DNA of 64,000 nucleotides from Saprospirales bacterium (GCA_007695035.1 REEO01000041.1:23178-87177); one strand, 5' to 3'; positions 1-9,112 are shown, counted from the stretch's first letter. Numbers and translations are program-made. Notes: a model not told the origin generated them from the sequence alone.

Positions 1-731
1 TAGATGCCTCGCGCTCTTCGCATCAGACTTTCATTGGCACGAAGACTGATGGAGTACCCAAAATCGGTGTATTCAATGTAATGCCAGAAGCCTGAAGGTA
101 TAAACAAGGTCTCTCCGGGATACAACATACATTCGTAACCCTTCACTTTTTTAAGTGCTGGAAACTCCTCGTAATCCGGGTTGTTGACGTCAATATAACT
201 AGCCACGGTGTATGGGTGTCGGTAGATGTTTTCCGTCTGGTTAGGGTCAAACAAAACCACTCGTTTTCGACCGTATATTTGATTGAGAAAAACATGTGAC
301 AGGTCGATGTCAAAGTGAAGCGCGACCTTAGACCCCTCCCCTCCAAAGAACATAAACGGAAAGGAGTCGATGAAACCCGGCATAATATCCAGCTTTTCAA
401 AATCGTCGCATAGCTCTGGTGCGTGTTTAAAGATATTGAATAAAAACATCCTCAAATCAGTGGGTCCTCCTTCCAGTGTTTCGATAAAATCCCGGAGCAT
501 CATTTTCTTATCCGCTGACATATAGGTTTTCCCGGGCTTTGAGTAATTGGAAGAATAGACAGGCACTTTCAGGTCGCCGTATTCGGACTTGAAAAATTCC
601 GGTGTCCATTTTTCGGTCGCCGGCCAGGATTTTATCAGATCGGTGAAAATAACAGGCTGCCGGTTTTCCAAAAAGGGATTAAATGTCTCCCTGTTCAATC
701 CACTTTCTCGCTGGATGTCGTATAGCTTCAT
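1..731 (-). CDS. Cupin-like (JmjC/cupin_8) oxygenase family protein, 3' end beyond window
   Basis: About 243 residues are visible from the ATG at 731; the C-terminus lies beyond base 1. The fold is suggested by a cupin_8/JmjC-like core: H139-x-D141 (in HFDID), then a GRKRVVLFDP strand and YPGETLFIPSGFWHYIE with H217. H-x-D...H is the Fe(II)-binding triad of 2-oxoglutarate dioxygenases such as JmjC hydroxylases, so a protein or small-molecule hydroxylase is likely; the substrate is unknown. There is no signal peptide, so it is probably cytoplasmic. A -7 box at 749-756 gives a very short leader, so it can be transcribed separately from the cyclophilin genes upstream. Confidence 0.75.
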   Translation of the reverse strand, partial: MKLYDIQRESGLNRETFNPFLENRQPVIFTDLIKSWPATEKWTPEFFKSEYGDLKVPVYSSNYSKPGKTYMSADKKMMLRDFIETLEGGPTDLRMFLFNIFKHAPELCDDFEKLDIMPGFIDSFPFMFFGGEGSKVALHFDIDLSHVFLNQIYGRKRVVLFDPNQTENIYRHPYTVASYIDVNNPDYEEFPALKKVKGYECMLYPGETLFIPSGFWHYIEYTDFGYSISLRANESLMRRARGI

Positions 732-748
732 TTCAAAACATTTACCGA

Positions 749-756
749 CAAATATA
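749..756 (-). promoter_or_regulatory. Promoter -7 box (TATATTTG) of the cupin-like gene
   Basis: An exact match to TAnnTTTG, the -7 element used by the Bacteroidota primary sigma factor, ends 18 nt before the ATG. I see no good TTG element at the expected spacing, so only the -7 box is supported. Confidence 0.5.
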
Positions 757-821
757 TTAACATTAGAAACAAATATTGACACCACACTGCAGAAAAATGA
801 ATGCAGTGCCAGTAGTTTGGG

Positions 822-1712
822 TTATTGTATAACTTTTATACTCATAATGATGTCTTCCCGCGGCCGGTCGCCCGGATTGGTGGGTTGTTCGGCAATTTTA
901 TCAATGACTTCCAGTCCTGAAATCACCCTGCCAAAAACAGTGTATTCTCCATCCAGAAAAGGGGCACCACCTAATTTCTCGTATTCCTCGACCTGTTCCG
1001 GGGAGTAGTTGAATCCACTTCTCATTTCCTGTCTCCTGAGCATATCTTCCGTTACCGTGTTGCCGTGAACTATGTAAAACTGCGACCCTGAAGATTTCTT
1101 TTCGGGGTTTACAGCATCACCGGTTCTAGCGGCTGCAATGGCCCCTTTAGTGTGAACGAATCTCGGATTGATCTCAGCATCAATTTGATAACCGGGGCCT
1201 CCGGCTCCCAGTCTCGCATCCGGTTCTACATTCCGTGAATCCGGGTCTCCCCCCTGTATCATAAAGCCTTTGATAACTCTGTGAAACAACAGGCTGTCAT
1301 AAAATCCCTCCTTGGCCAATTTGGTAAAATTATCTCTGTGGATGGGGGTTTCGTCGAATAGCTCTGCAAGCATGGTTCCAAAGGTGGTTTCAATTTCAAT
1401 AAGGCAGTTTTCAGGGGGAAGTACTTGCAATCGCATCTCTTTTTTGGCCTCCCTGTTTCCCTTCATTGCCCTGAGCTGAACCACGTAATTTCCCGACCGG
1501 GTGAAGCGGTGTACGGGATTGGTGTCGGTGGAGTAGGTGCCATCGCCAAAATCCCAAAAGAAGGACTCTGCTTGTTCAGATTCATTTGTAAACTGAATTT
1601 CAACAGGCGCCTTTTTTTCTTCCTCTGCCTCTATGGTGAATTCAGCCACGGGCCTCGCGCAGGAAACAATAAGCAATAGAAGGCCAAATAACAACAGCTT
1701 GTGCATATTCAT
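822..1712 (-). CDS. Lipoprotein peptidyl-prolyl isomerase (cyclophilin) with N-terminal PKD domain
   Basis: 296 residues. The N-terminus is a lipoprotein signal (LLLLIVSC, Cys18). Residues about 30-100 form a PKD domain (FFWDFGDGTYS). Residues about 105-296 are a cyclophilin: LLFHRVIKGFMIQGGDP carries the catalytic Arg region, GSQFYIVHG is the substrate groove and YTVFGRVISGLEVIDKI closes the fold. It should catalyse prolyl cis-trans isomerisation in the periplasm or on an envelope face. It lies 39 bp downstream of a second cyclophilin gene and is probably co-transcribed. The PKD fusion is unusual and may help it bind envelope or secreted clients (inference). Confidence 0.88.
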   Translation of the reverse strand: MNMHKLLLFGLLLLIVSCARPVAEFTIEAEEEKKAPVEIQFTNESEQAESFFWDFGDGTYSTDTNPVHRFTRSGNYVVQLRAMKGNREAKKEMRLQVLPPENCLIEIETTFGTMLAELFDETPIHRDNFTKLAKEGFYDSLLFHRVIKGFMIQGGDPDSRNVEPDARLGAGGPGYQIDAEINPRFVHTKGAIAAARTGDAVNPEKKSSGSQFYIVHGNTVTEDMLRRQEMRSGFNYSPEQVEEYEKLGGAPFLDGEYTVFGRVISGLEVIDKIAEQPTNPGDRPREDIIMSIKVIQ

Positions 1713-1751
1713 CTTTTTAGAAATAGAAAAAACTAAAAATGAGGATAAAAA

Positions 1752-2399
1752 TTATCTTCCATTGACTAAGCGGATCATCATTCTCACATCCTCAGTTGGG
1801 CGGTCGGCCACACCTGTTTGAACAGAAGCAATCCGGTCCACGACTTCCATACCGGAGACCACTTCGCCAAACACGGTGTAATCCATATCCAGATTGGGTG
1901 TACCACCTCTTTCCAGGTAAAGTTGGCGTTGTTCATCCGAGTATTTTATTCCCTTCATTTCTTCAATCATATTGAGGCTTTCCTCTGATTGTTCGGTTCC
2001 GTGGACGATGTAAAACTGCGAACCGGAAGAGCGTTTCTGTGGGTTTTGATTGCGTGCTGCAGCCAATGCACCGCGTAGGTGGATGGCCCCTATTTCAGCC
2101 TCTATCTCATAACCCGGGCCACCAGTTCCCAGCCTCTGTTCCGGGGTGGCATTGCGGGAGTTTGGATCGCCACCCTGAATCATAAACCCCTCAATCACTC
2201 TGTGGAAGAGCAATCCATCGTAGAATTCATTTTCCACCAGACGGATAAAGTTATCACGGTGTTCCGGGGTGCTGTCGAACAGCCTGATGGTTATGTCGCC
2301 ATAGCTGGTTTCAATAACAGCATAGGTGCTTTCATCCGGCTCGCCACACGAACCAATAAGCAATGCTATAAAAACTGCCAATATTCCTATTTTCCTCAT
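1752..2399 (-). CDS. Lipoprotein cyclophilin-type peptidyl-prolyl isomerase
   Basis: 215 residues. A lipobox (LLIGSC, Cys18) is followed directly by one cyclophilin domain: LLFHRVIEGFMIQGGDP, GSQFYIVHG and YTVFGEVVSGMEVVDRIA. It resembles the cyclophilin half of the downstream gene closely, including an acidic, Tyr-containing insertion before the YTVFG strand, so the two are likely paralogues. Predicted role is protein folding in the periplasm. It starts 2 bp after the stop of the small upstream gene, which indicates one operon. Confidence 0.9.
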   Translation of the reverse strand: MRKIGILAVFIALLIGSCGEPDESTYAVIETSYGDITIRLFDSTPEHRDNFIRLVENEFYDGLLFHRVIEGFMIQGGDPNSRNATPEQRLGTGGPGYEIEAEIGAIHLRGALAAARNQNPQKRSSGSQFYIVHGTEQSEESLNMIEEMKGIKYSDEQRQLYLERGGTPNLDMDYTVFGEVVSGMEVVDRIASVQTGVADRPTEDVRMMIRLVNGR

Positions 2400-2401
2400 G
2401 A

Positions 2402-2767
2402 CTAATTCTGTTGAAGTAAATCTTTGCCAAATATTTGGTCGAAATAAATTATAATTTTCTCTTTTAATAGTTTTTCCTGATTGTCCACACCGGCTACATC
2501 CACCTGTCTAATGGGAGTCCAATGTGGCCAGCCGTCTGCATCCATTCCCTCAAATTCGTAGTAATCGTCCTCAAGTAAAGAACAGACCGCTACGTGCATC
2601 AAATCCTGTTTTTCCTCTTTTGAAAATTGTGTCTCGTGTGTACCCAACTCCCTGATGCCAATGAGTAACAGCACAGCGTTGAGGTCGGGAAGTTTTTCCA
2701 GTCCCAGGGTTTCCTTGATTTTGTGGCGAATCCTCAGCCACTCAAAATCCAGTTTCCATTCCTTCAT
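2402..2767 (-). CDS. Conserved small protein of unknown function
   Basis: 121 residues from the ATG at 2767. A GTG start at 2785 is possible on sequence alone but lies only 4 nt from the -7 box (2790-2797), so the ATG is preferred. It is soluble, acidic and has no signal peptide. Visible landmarks are LPDLNAVLLLIGIRELG and the aromatic-rich YYEFEGMDADGWPHW. It resembles short cytoplasmic proteins seen in other Bacteroidota, but I cannot name a function. It is the first gene of the operon with the two cyclophilins. Confidence 0.7.
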   Translation of the reverse strand: MKEWKLDFEWLRIRHKIKETLGLEKLPDLNAVLLLIGIRELGTHETQFSKEEKQDLMHVAVCSLLEDDYYEFEGMDADGWPHWTPIRQVDVAGVDNQEKLLKEKIIIYFDQIFGKDLLQQN

Positions 2768-2789
2768 TGACGCATTTTCTTTCACAGTG

Positions 2790-2797
2790 CAAAGTTA
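2790..2797 (-). promoter_or_regulatory. Promoter -7 box (TAACTTTG) of the cyclophilin operon
   Basis: Exact TAnnTTTG match upstream of the three-gene minus-strand operon. A TTTTG lies 16 bp further upstream, shorter than the usual 19-20 bp, so the -33 element is uncertain. Its position argues against the GTG start at 2785. Confidence 0.5.
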
Positions 2798-3020
2798 TAA
2801 CTTATTCCCTTTGCAAAACCACTTTTCTAAACGCAAATAACCGCATTTATTGGTATTTGGAACACGGTAATGATTGTTGGGAAACCAAACCTTTCCTTTC
2901 AGCTTCCTTTTGATTGGCTTCTATTCAAAAATAACAACCAACAACAACTGCGTATGAAGAATTGAAGGTTCCCTGTCAATAATTCTGCCTTCAAAAGGGG
3001 TCTTCTGATTTCATACCAAT

Positions 3021-3028
3021 TACCTTTG
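3021..3028 (+). promoter_or_regulatory. Promoter -7 box (TACCTTTG) of the M16 gene
   Basis: Exact TAnnTTTG match ending 10 nt before the ATG at 3039. Transcription would start within a few bases of the start codon, so the mRNA would be leaderless or nearly so. Confidence 0.45.
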
Positions 3029-3038
3029 CACTGCAGTG

Positions 3039-4343
3039 ATGAGCAGACAGAGAAAAATTAAGGGAGAAAGCCAACCGAAAGCCGACCGAAAATTAGGACC
3101 GGGCATAGAGGCCGTCAGGGAGGTGAAATTGCCGGAAATTGCCACGGAATATCTTCCCGGTGGCAGTCCTGTGCACTATATCAAGACCCCTTCCGCACCG
3201 GTGGTTCAACTGGAAATAGCGGTGGATGCGGGGAGATTGAAAGAGCGGGCGCCACTTGTATCGAGAGCCTCAGCAGCCCTTTTGAAAGATGCAACGCTCC
3301 GGTATTCCAGGGAAGAGATTGCTTCCATTGCAGACAGAACCGGTGGCACCATAAATATTCAGGCAGGACTAGAGTACGCATCCATACAAATTTATTGTCT
3401 CGAGGAGCAGGTGGATATACTGCTGGACCTGGCGCGCGACATGTTACTTTTCCCCCTATACCGGCCTGAAGATCTGCGGAAATACGTTCGGAAAAGAAAG
3501 AGCAGGTTGAAACGGGACCTGACTGTCAATGAGGTGCTCGGCTACCGCAAACTCACCGAGATGATTTTCGGTCCGACCCATCCCTACGGATACAACAGCA
3601 CCGCCGAACTTTACGATGCACTGGAAGATACCCAACTTTCACATTTTCACAGAGAGCACTACCGTACAGGAAATATGCAGGTGTTTCTCTGTTGTCGAAA
3701 TCCCGGGCATATTCTCAGGAAATTGGAGAGGATTTGGTCCGGACTCGAGGGTGGTAGATCGGAGGACCGACAATTTGAGCTCCAGCCGTTTCGCGCCACT
3801 TTTGCCGAAGTGGCTGCTGTGAAAAAAGGCCAGGCATCCATAAAAATGGGCCTTGGCATGTTTCCCAGAAAACACCCGGATTTTGCCGGGATATATTTCC
3901 TGAATACCCTACTGGGAGGATTTTTCGGTTCGAGATTGATACATCTGATCCGGGAGTCAGAGGGTTTGGCCTACAGTGTTTTTTCCTCGGTAGAGACATT
4001 CAGGACTTCCGGATTTTTTGTGGTGGGTTGTGAGACGAGTTCCTACCGTGCAACCAGGGTTATTGATCTTGTTTTGAGCGAACTGCAGCGATTGAAGACC
4101 GAACAGGTTACTGAGGAGGAAATACTTTTGGTCAAAAACTATCTTTTCGGTCTGTTCACCTCCATGCTGGACGGACCCCTCAACACCATGGAATTGTTGA
4201 AAGGACTCATCACGGAGGGGGCCGGAATTCCTTCATTTTACAGGATGATGGACGATTTCAGGGAAATGGATGCCGCTCGTATCTCTGCACTTGCACAGCA
4301 GTACTTCAAGGTGGAGGAAATGAAGACTGTATTGGTGCGATGA
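3039..4343 (+). CDS. M16 (insulinase/pitrilysin) family protein, non-catalytic type
   Basis: 434 residues from ATG 3039 (an adjacent GTG at 3036 is also possible). Two M16 half-domains are recognisable: VVQLEIAVDAGRLKE near the N-terminus, where the zinc site should follow, and the C-terminal half with LLGGFFGSRLIHLIRESEGLAYS. The zinc motif HxxEH is absent; the matching stretch reads SRASAALLKDATL. The R...GLAYS substrate motif of the partner subunit is kept. This matches the non-peptidase subunit of two-component M16 proteases, but no HxxEH partner lies next to it. There is no signal peptide. Confidence 0.82.
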   Translation: MSRQRKIKGESQPKADRKLGPGIEAVREVKLPEIATEYLPGGSPVHYIKTPSAPVVQLEIAVDAGRLKERAPLVSRASAALLKDATLRYSREEIASIADRTGGTINIQAGLEYASIQIYCLEEQVDILLDLARDMLLFPLYRPEDLRKYVRKRKSRLKRDLTVNEVLGYRKLTEMIFGPTHPYGYNSTAELYDALEDTQLSHFHREHYRTGNMQVFLCCRNPGHILRKLERIWSGLEGGRSEDRQFELQPFRATFAEVAAVKKGQASIKMGLGMFPRKHPDFAGIYFLNTLLGGFFGSRLIHLIRESEGLAYSVFSSVETFRTSGFFVVGCETSSYRATRVIDLVLSELQRLKTEQVTEEEILLVKNYLFGLFTSMLDGPLNTMELLKGLITEGAGIPSFYRMMDDFREMDAARISALAQQYFKVEEMKTVLVR

Positions 4344-4716
4344 GGTGGCCAGAAAAAAATTATGCCTCCACAGATACGGCGTACTTGTTATTATAGCTAA
4401 CTTAGCTTTTTAATTGTCCATGACATCCGGCTAAAATTATCAGAGGGATAAATTCCCGGAGTGGTTAAATCCGCTCGAAATAGCGTGATAAAGGTTGTTT
4501 CAATAGCAATCTAAAATTTTACATAAGGGTGATCTCTGGACAATTGGCTTAGTAATTGACGGCGCGAAAGGATTAGGAATTTGTTTAAACCCTCAATTTG
4601 GCTGTCATCGATTTATTATTGGGAAGATGGTGAAATGGAGAAATGGGGTTGAGACAGGCGCAGGCTAGATTGCCGGTCAATAGGCCGGCTTGGAGATTAT
4701 CGCAAATATAAGGCGA
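4344..4716 (+). other. Intergenic region upstream of mreB
   Basis: 373 bp with no ORF I would call. It holds one copy of the short string AAATTCCCGG (from about 4450) and a small inverted repeat, GCCGG 4672-4676 with CCGGC 4685-4689, just before the mreB start. No exact TAnnTTTG box is visible, so the mre promoter is not assigned. Confidence 0.5.
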
Positions 4717-5748
4717 ATGAAATTATTTAGTTTTTTCAGACAGGAGTTGGCCATCGACCTCGGTACGGCCAATACACTCATCATCCAGGATGGTGAAATA
4801 GTAGTGGATGAACCTTCTATAGTTGCCATAAACCGAAAGACCGGGGAAACCATAGCGGTTGGCCACAAGGCCATGCAAATGCATGAGAAAACCCACGAGG
4901 AAATAAAGACAGTGAGGCCCTTGAAGGACGGAGTTATAGCTGATTTTCAGGCAGCGGAGAGCATGATTGAGGGTATGATCAATATGATAGGTGGAAGAAG
5001 ACGGTTTTTCTCTCATCTGAAAATGGTCATTTGTATCCCCTCGGGCATTACTGAAGTGGAAAAACGTGCGGTTTTTGATTCAGCAGATCACGTGGACAGC
5101 AAGGAAACTTACCTTATACACGAACCCATGGCAGCAGCACTGGGTATTGGTCTGGATGTGGAAGAACCCGTGGGAAATATGATCGTGGACATCGGTGGGG
5201 GCACCACCGAAATTGCTGTTATTGCGCTGTCGGGAATTGTCTGTGAACAATCCATCAGAACGGCGGGGGATGAATTTACCCTGGATATTATGGACTTCAT
5301 GAAACGGCAGTACAACATCATGATCGGAGAGCGGACAGCCGAACAGATAAAGATCAACATCGGTGCTGCTAATCCCGACTTGCCCAATCCCCCAGATGAT
5401 TATGCTGTAAACGGAAGAGACCTGATGACAGGGATACCTAAACAGATTACCATTGGTTATTCCGAGGTAGCTGAAGCATTGGACAATTCCATTTCGAAAA
5501 TTGAGGAGGCCATATTAAAAGCCCTCGAAAACACACCTCCGGAGTTGGCTTCAGACATTTACAAGACCGGGATTTACCTCACCGGTGGAGGTGCCTTACT
5601 TCGTGGGCTTGATCATCGGATTGCAGAGAAGACCAAATTAATGGTTCACATTGCTGATGATCCCCTCAGGGCTGTGGTTAGAGGGACCGGATTGGCATTG
5701 AAAAATTCTGACAGGTACTCTTTCCTCATTGACCGCAAGAGCATCTGA
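4717..5748 (+). CDS. mreB: Rod shape-determining protein MreB
   Basis: 343 residues from the ATG at 4717; a TTG at 4690 would add nine residues with no family support. The actin-like ATPase landmarks are present: phosphate 1 loop AIDLGTANTLI, VICIPSG, phosphate 2 loop DIGGGTTEIAVI, and the adenosine motif TGGGALLRGL. MreB polymerises under the inner membrane and guides the elongation machinery. An amphipathic, aromatic N-terminus (MKLFSFFRQ) suits membrane binding. It is followed by mreC after 21 bp and heads the cell-shape operon. Confidence 0.97.
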   Translation: MKLFSFFRQELAIDLGTANTLIIQDGEIVVDEPSIVAINRKTGETIAVGHKAMQMHEKTHEEIKTVRPLKDGVIADFQAAESMIEGMINMIGGRRRFFSHLKMVICIPSGITEVEKRAVFDSADHVDSKETYLIHEPMAAALGIGLDVEEPVGNMIVDIGGGTTEIAVIALSGIVCEQSIRTAGDEFTLDIMDFMKRQYNIMIGERTAEQIKINIGAANPDLPNPPDDYAVNGRDLMTGIPKQITIGYSEVAEALDNSISKIEEAILKALENTPPELASDIYKTGIYLTGGGALLRGLDHRIAEKTKLMVHIADDPLRAVVRGTGLALKNSDRYSFLIDRKSI

Positions 5749-5769
5749 AAAGTTTAAGATCAATGTGTC

Positions 5770-6600
5770 ATGGTCGATTTGATAAGATTTTTTCTGAGAA
5801 ACGGCGCCCTGTTTCTCTTTATCCTGCTTCAGAGCATTTGTTTCTGGATGCTCATCACCTTCAATCAATCGCACCGGGCCATTTTTTTGCACAACAAAGT
5901 CTTGGTGACAGCTGGCCTGCAGGAGCGGATCGACAATTTATTTGATTATTGGGATTTGTATCATATTTCGGACAGCCTGGCCGCAGAGAATGCCCTGTTG
6001 CTTGAAAAAATCTTCGAATCTCAACAAAAAGAACCGGCAGATACCCTCGCGACCATACACGGAGGTAAAGGGGCCTACTCCATCGTTCCTGCGAAAGTAA
6101 TATACAACCGCATCGGCGGACGAAATAATAATATGCTTATCAATCGCGGGACTAACGATGGCGTGGACAGAGGCATGGGAGTCATTGACGGTAGCACGGG
6201 GCTGGTTGGAATCACTCGATACTGCTCTGCGAATTTTTGCAGGTTGATATCACTTTTACACAGTCAGACCATGATCAGCGCTCGCATTCAAAATAGGGAT
6301 TATTTCGGTTCAGTGGTTTGGCATTCGGTCAATCCCACCAGGATGAATTTGGAGGCTGTACCTGTACATGCGAGATTTGAGCGCGGCGATACCTTAGTGA
6401 CCAGCGGGTATTCTACTCTTTTCCCCCCCGGAGTGGAAATTGGAATTATTGAAGATTTTGATGTGCCTCCCGGCAGTAATTTTTACAACATACAAATCAG
6501 GCTCATCAATGATATTTCGAAGGCCAAATACGTATATGTCATCAATGACTTGCTTGCCGAAGAAAAAAAATTGCACCTAATGCACCTGGATGATGAATGA
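5770..6600 (+). CDS. mreC: Rod shape-determining protein MreC
   Basis: 276 residues. One N-terminal transmembrane segment (residues about 11-31) is followed by a short helical region and the MreC beta domain, with VIYNRIGGRNNNMLINRGTN, GVIDGSTGLVGIT, SARIQNRDYFGSV and GDTLVTSGYSTLFPPGVEIG. MreC links MreB and MreD to PBP2 in the periplasm. The last bases overlap the mreD start, indicating translational coupling. The predicted coiled-coil region is short, as in many Bacteroidota. Confidence 0.95.
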   Translation: MVDLIRFFLRNGALFLFILLQSICFWMLITFNQSHRAIFLHNKVLVTAGLQERIDNLFDYWDLYHISDSLAAENALLLEKIFESQQKEPADTLATIHGGKGAYSIVPAKVIYNRIGGRNNNMLINRGTNDGVDRGMGVIDGSTGLVGITRYCSANFCRLISLLHSQTMISARIQNRDYFGSVVWHSVNPTRMNLEAVPVHARFERGDTLVTSGYSTLFPPGVEIGIIEDFDVPPGSNFYNIQIRLINDISKAKYVYVINDLLAEEKKLHLMHLDDE

Positions 6601-7114
6601 AATAGTAAGAAAATATATCGGATGGGGTCTGGTACTGGCTCTGGTGCAGATATTTGTATTCAGAGAGGTGAACTTCGGATGGGGAGATTTTTACTATGTC
6701 CATATTTTGGTATATCCTGCGCTCATACTGGTACTTCCGATAAAAATCCCACGTACTTACCTGATGATCATTGGGTTTTTCCTCGGCCTGATTCTCGACC
6801 TGTTTTACCTATCACCTGGAATCCACAGTTCCGCCCTTGTTTTTATGGCCTTTATCAGGACCCTGGTACTCAATCTGCTGGAGCCACGGGGTGGTTACAA
6901 AGTCAACTCAAGCCCTACGATTTACCACCTTGGGATGAACTGGTTTTTGAGCTATTCTGCCATAATGATTTTCCTGCACCACCTGTTTTATTTCTCCGTG
7001 GAGGTATTTACCTTTAATGAAATGCTGTATATTTGGTTGAGGACAGTATTCAGCTTTATATTTTCCATGTTGTTTATACTGATTTTCTGCGTTATTTTTA
7101 ATCCCAGGTACTGA
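6590..7114 (+). CDS. mreD: Rod shape-determining protein MreD
   Basis: 174 residues, strongly hydrophobic, with about five membrane segments. Landmarks such as YPALILVLPIKIPR and GFFLGLILDLFYLSPGIHS suit MreD. The start overlaps mreC by 11 bp (a second ATG at 6593 is equally possible). It is an inner-membrane component of the elongasome. Position between mreC and mrdA supports the call as strongly as the sequence does. Confidence 0.92.
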   Translation: MMNEIVRKYIGWGLVLALVQIFVFREVNFGWGDFYYVHILVYPALILVLPIKIPRTYLMIIGFFLGLILDLFYLSPGIHSSALVFMAFIRTLVLNLLEPRGGYKVNSSPTIYHLGMNWFLSYSAIMIFLHHLFYFSVEVFTFNEMLYIWLRTVFSFIFSMLFILIFCVIFNPRY

Positions 7115-7127
7115 TAGAGGATATAGA

Positions 7128-8987
7128 ATGGCTTTTCAAAATAAAGACGGCATACAACGATTGAATATCATAATCGCAGCGGTGGTTATCACTGCAGCGA
7201 TACTGATATTCAAGCTCGTTCAGCTCCAGTTGTTGGATGTGGAGTTTATCGAGAGAGCCAAAGCCTCTGCCATTCAGGAGCGGACCACCTACCCTGCACG
7301 GGGTTTACTCTACGACCGGAAAAACCGCTTATTGGTGCAAAACGAGGCCATTTACGACCTTGTTTTTACGGCTTCAAAGGTGGACCCGGATATGGATACG
7401 CTCAAGTTTTGCAATCTCCTGGGAATAGACCTTGCCACTTTTGAAAACAATATTCAAAAAGATTGGTCTCGCCCGATGTACAGTCGTCACGTTCCCGCTA
7501 TTTTCATGGGGCGGATAGACCCGAAAACTTTCGCGGCATTTCAGGAGCATCTACACCAATTCCCGGGGTTTGAATTCGTCCTCAGGAATGTGCGGTCCTA
7601 CCCGCACCAGCATGCGGCTCATGTGCTGGGTTACATCAGTGAGGTAAACCGGGAGACCATCAACCGCTTTCCGGGAATTTATCAACCGGGTGATTTTCGA
7701 GGGGCCAGCGGATTGGAACTGATTTATGAACCATCGCTGCGCGGAAGCAAGGGACTGGAACTGATACTCAGAGACAATCTCGGGCGCCACGTGGGATCTT
7801 TTTCCGGTGGTATTCTGGACACACCGGCCGTTTCAGGCCAAAACCTGCAATCCACCCTGGATATTGAATTGCAAGCGTATGCGGAAAAGCTCATGAGGAA
7901 CAAAAAGGGCAGTGTAGTGGCGCTTGAGCCCGCTACCGGTGAAATACTGGCCATGGTTTCCAGCCCGACCTACGACCCCAACAAACTCGTTATCAAGCGC
8001 GGGCGTGGGGATGCCTTTTTAGAGTTGGTCCGCGACAGCCTGCAGCCACTGTTCAACCGCTCTATACAAGCGAAGTATCCACCGGGCTCTGTGTTTAAAC
8101 CGGTACTTGCGCTTATAGCACTTGAGGAGGGAGTACTTAATACCAGAAGACACATCACCTGTCAGGGAGCTTACTACTACCGAAGTTCGAGGTGGGGTTG
8201 TGTAGCAGGGGCCGGTACGCGCAATGTGAGCCGGGCAGTCCACGAGTCCTGCAATTCATTCTTTTTCCAGATATACAGGGATTTGCTCGAAAGGGAGGGT
8301 TTTGCCAATCCTCAACCCGGGCTTGAGAAGCTCAACGAATACCTGGATCGCTTTGGTTTGGGAAGCAGGCTGGGAGTGGATATTCCCGGAGAGATAACCG
8401 GCCATGTCCCCAATGACGATTTCTACAGGCGACTTTACGCTTCAGAGGGCGGGAGATGGTATTCTACCTATACTCTTTCCAATGCCATCGGCCAGGGTGA
8501 ACTAGAAATGACCACCCTTCAAATGGCCAATCTCGCGGCGATCATCGCCAACGGTGGATACTTTTATTCTCCACACCTGATACGAGGGAAAATTTTGGAT
8601 AATGGAGAGGTGGAAAAGCTGGAAAAAGACCGACGAGAAACAGGCGTTTCCTCCGAGCATTTTGACGTAGTCACCTCCGGTATGGAACTGGCTGTCAGAG
8701 CGGGTTCAGGTCGTATGGCCTACATACCCGGTCTGGATGTTTGCGGTAAGACTGGGACGAGCCAAAATCCCCACGGTGACAACCACTCGGTATTCTACGC
8801 TTTTGCCCCCAAAGATGATCCACAAATAGCGGTGGCTGTGTATGTGGAGAATGCCGGTTGGGGAAGTACCTTCGCAGCACCCATTGCCGGCCTCATTATC
8901 GAAAAATATCTGAATGAGGAGATAAGTCTCGGAAGGCAATGGATCGAAAACAGAATGCTGGAGGCCGATTTGCTGACCATACCCTGA
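7128..8987 (+). CDS. mrdA: Penicillin-binding protein 2 (elongation transpeptidase)
   Basis: 619 residues. A single N-terminal membrane anchor (residues about 10-32) precedes the dimerisation domain (ARGLLYDRKNRLLVQNE) and the transpeptidase domain. All three catalytic motifs are present: S-x-x-K in PPGSVFKP (Ser about 320), S-x-N in ESCNSFF (about 374) and KTGTS (about 541). It cross-links peptidoglycan during side-wall growth, activated by MreC. It closes the mre cluster; the glycosyltransferase gene rodA, often next in Bacteroidota, is not here. Confidence 0.96.
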   Translation: MAFQNKDGIQRLNIIIAAVVITAAILIFKLVQLQLLDVEFIERAKASAIQERTTYPARGLLYDRKNRLLVQNEAIYDLVFTASKVDPDMDTLKFCNLLGIDLATFENNIQKDWSRPMYSRHVPAIFMGRIDPKTFAAFQEHLHQFPGFEFVLRNVRSYPHQHAAHVLGYISEVNRETINRFPGIYQPGDFRGASGLELIYEPSLRGSKGLELILRDNLGRHVGSFSGGILDTPAVSGQNLQSTLDIELQAYAEKLMRNKKGSVVALEPATGEILAMVSSPTYDPNKLVIKRGRGDAFLELVRDSLQPLFNRSIQAKYPPGSVFKPVLALIALEEGVLNTRRHITCQGAYYYRSSRWGCVAGAGTRNVSRAVHESCNSFFFQIYRDLLEREGFANPQPGLEKLNEYLDRFGLGSRLGVDIPGEITGHVPNDDFYRRLYASEGGRWYSTYTLSNAIGQGELEMTTLQMANLAAIIANGGYFYSPHLIRGKILDNGEVEKLEKDRRETGVSSEHFDVVTSGMELAVRAGSGRMAYIPGLDVCGKTGTSQNPHGDNHSVFYAFAPKDDPQIAVAVYVENAGWGSTFAAPIAGLIIEKYLNEEISLGRQWIENRMLEADLLTIP

Positions 8988-9050
8988 TCTTGTCTAAGCT
9001 TCGATCCGCTTAAGGTTGAGGTACAGATTTTTTCAACGCCCTAAAGCGCT

Positions 9051-9058
9051 TATATTTG
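9051..9058 (+). promoter_or_regulatory. Promoter -7 box (TATATTTG) of folA
   Basis: Exact TAnnTTTG match. It overlaps the longest possible upstream start (TTG at 9056), so that start would not be transcribed; translation should start at the ATG at 9113. Confidence 0.5.
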
Positions 9059-9112
9059 CGTCGAATCCCGGTGGGTGGCACCCAGCTTTTTCCGGAAAAA
9101 ACAACAAAGTCA

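Noticed and set aside
9056..9112. N-terminal extension of dihydrofolate reductase from a TTG start
   Set aside because: The TTG lies inside a -7 box and the extra residues do not match the family.
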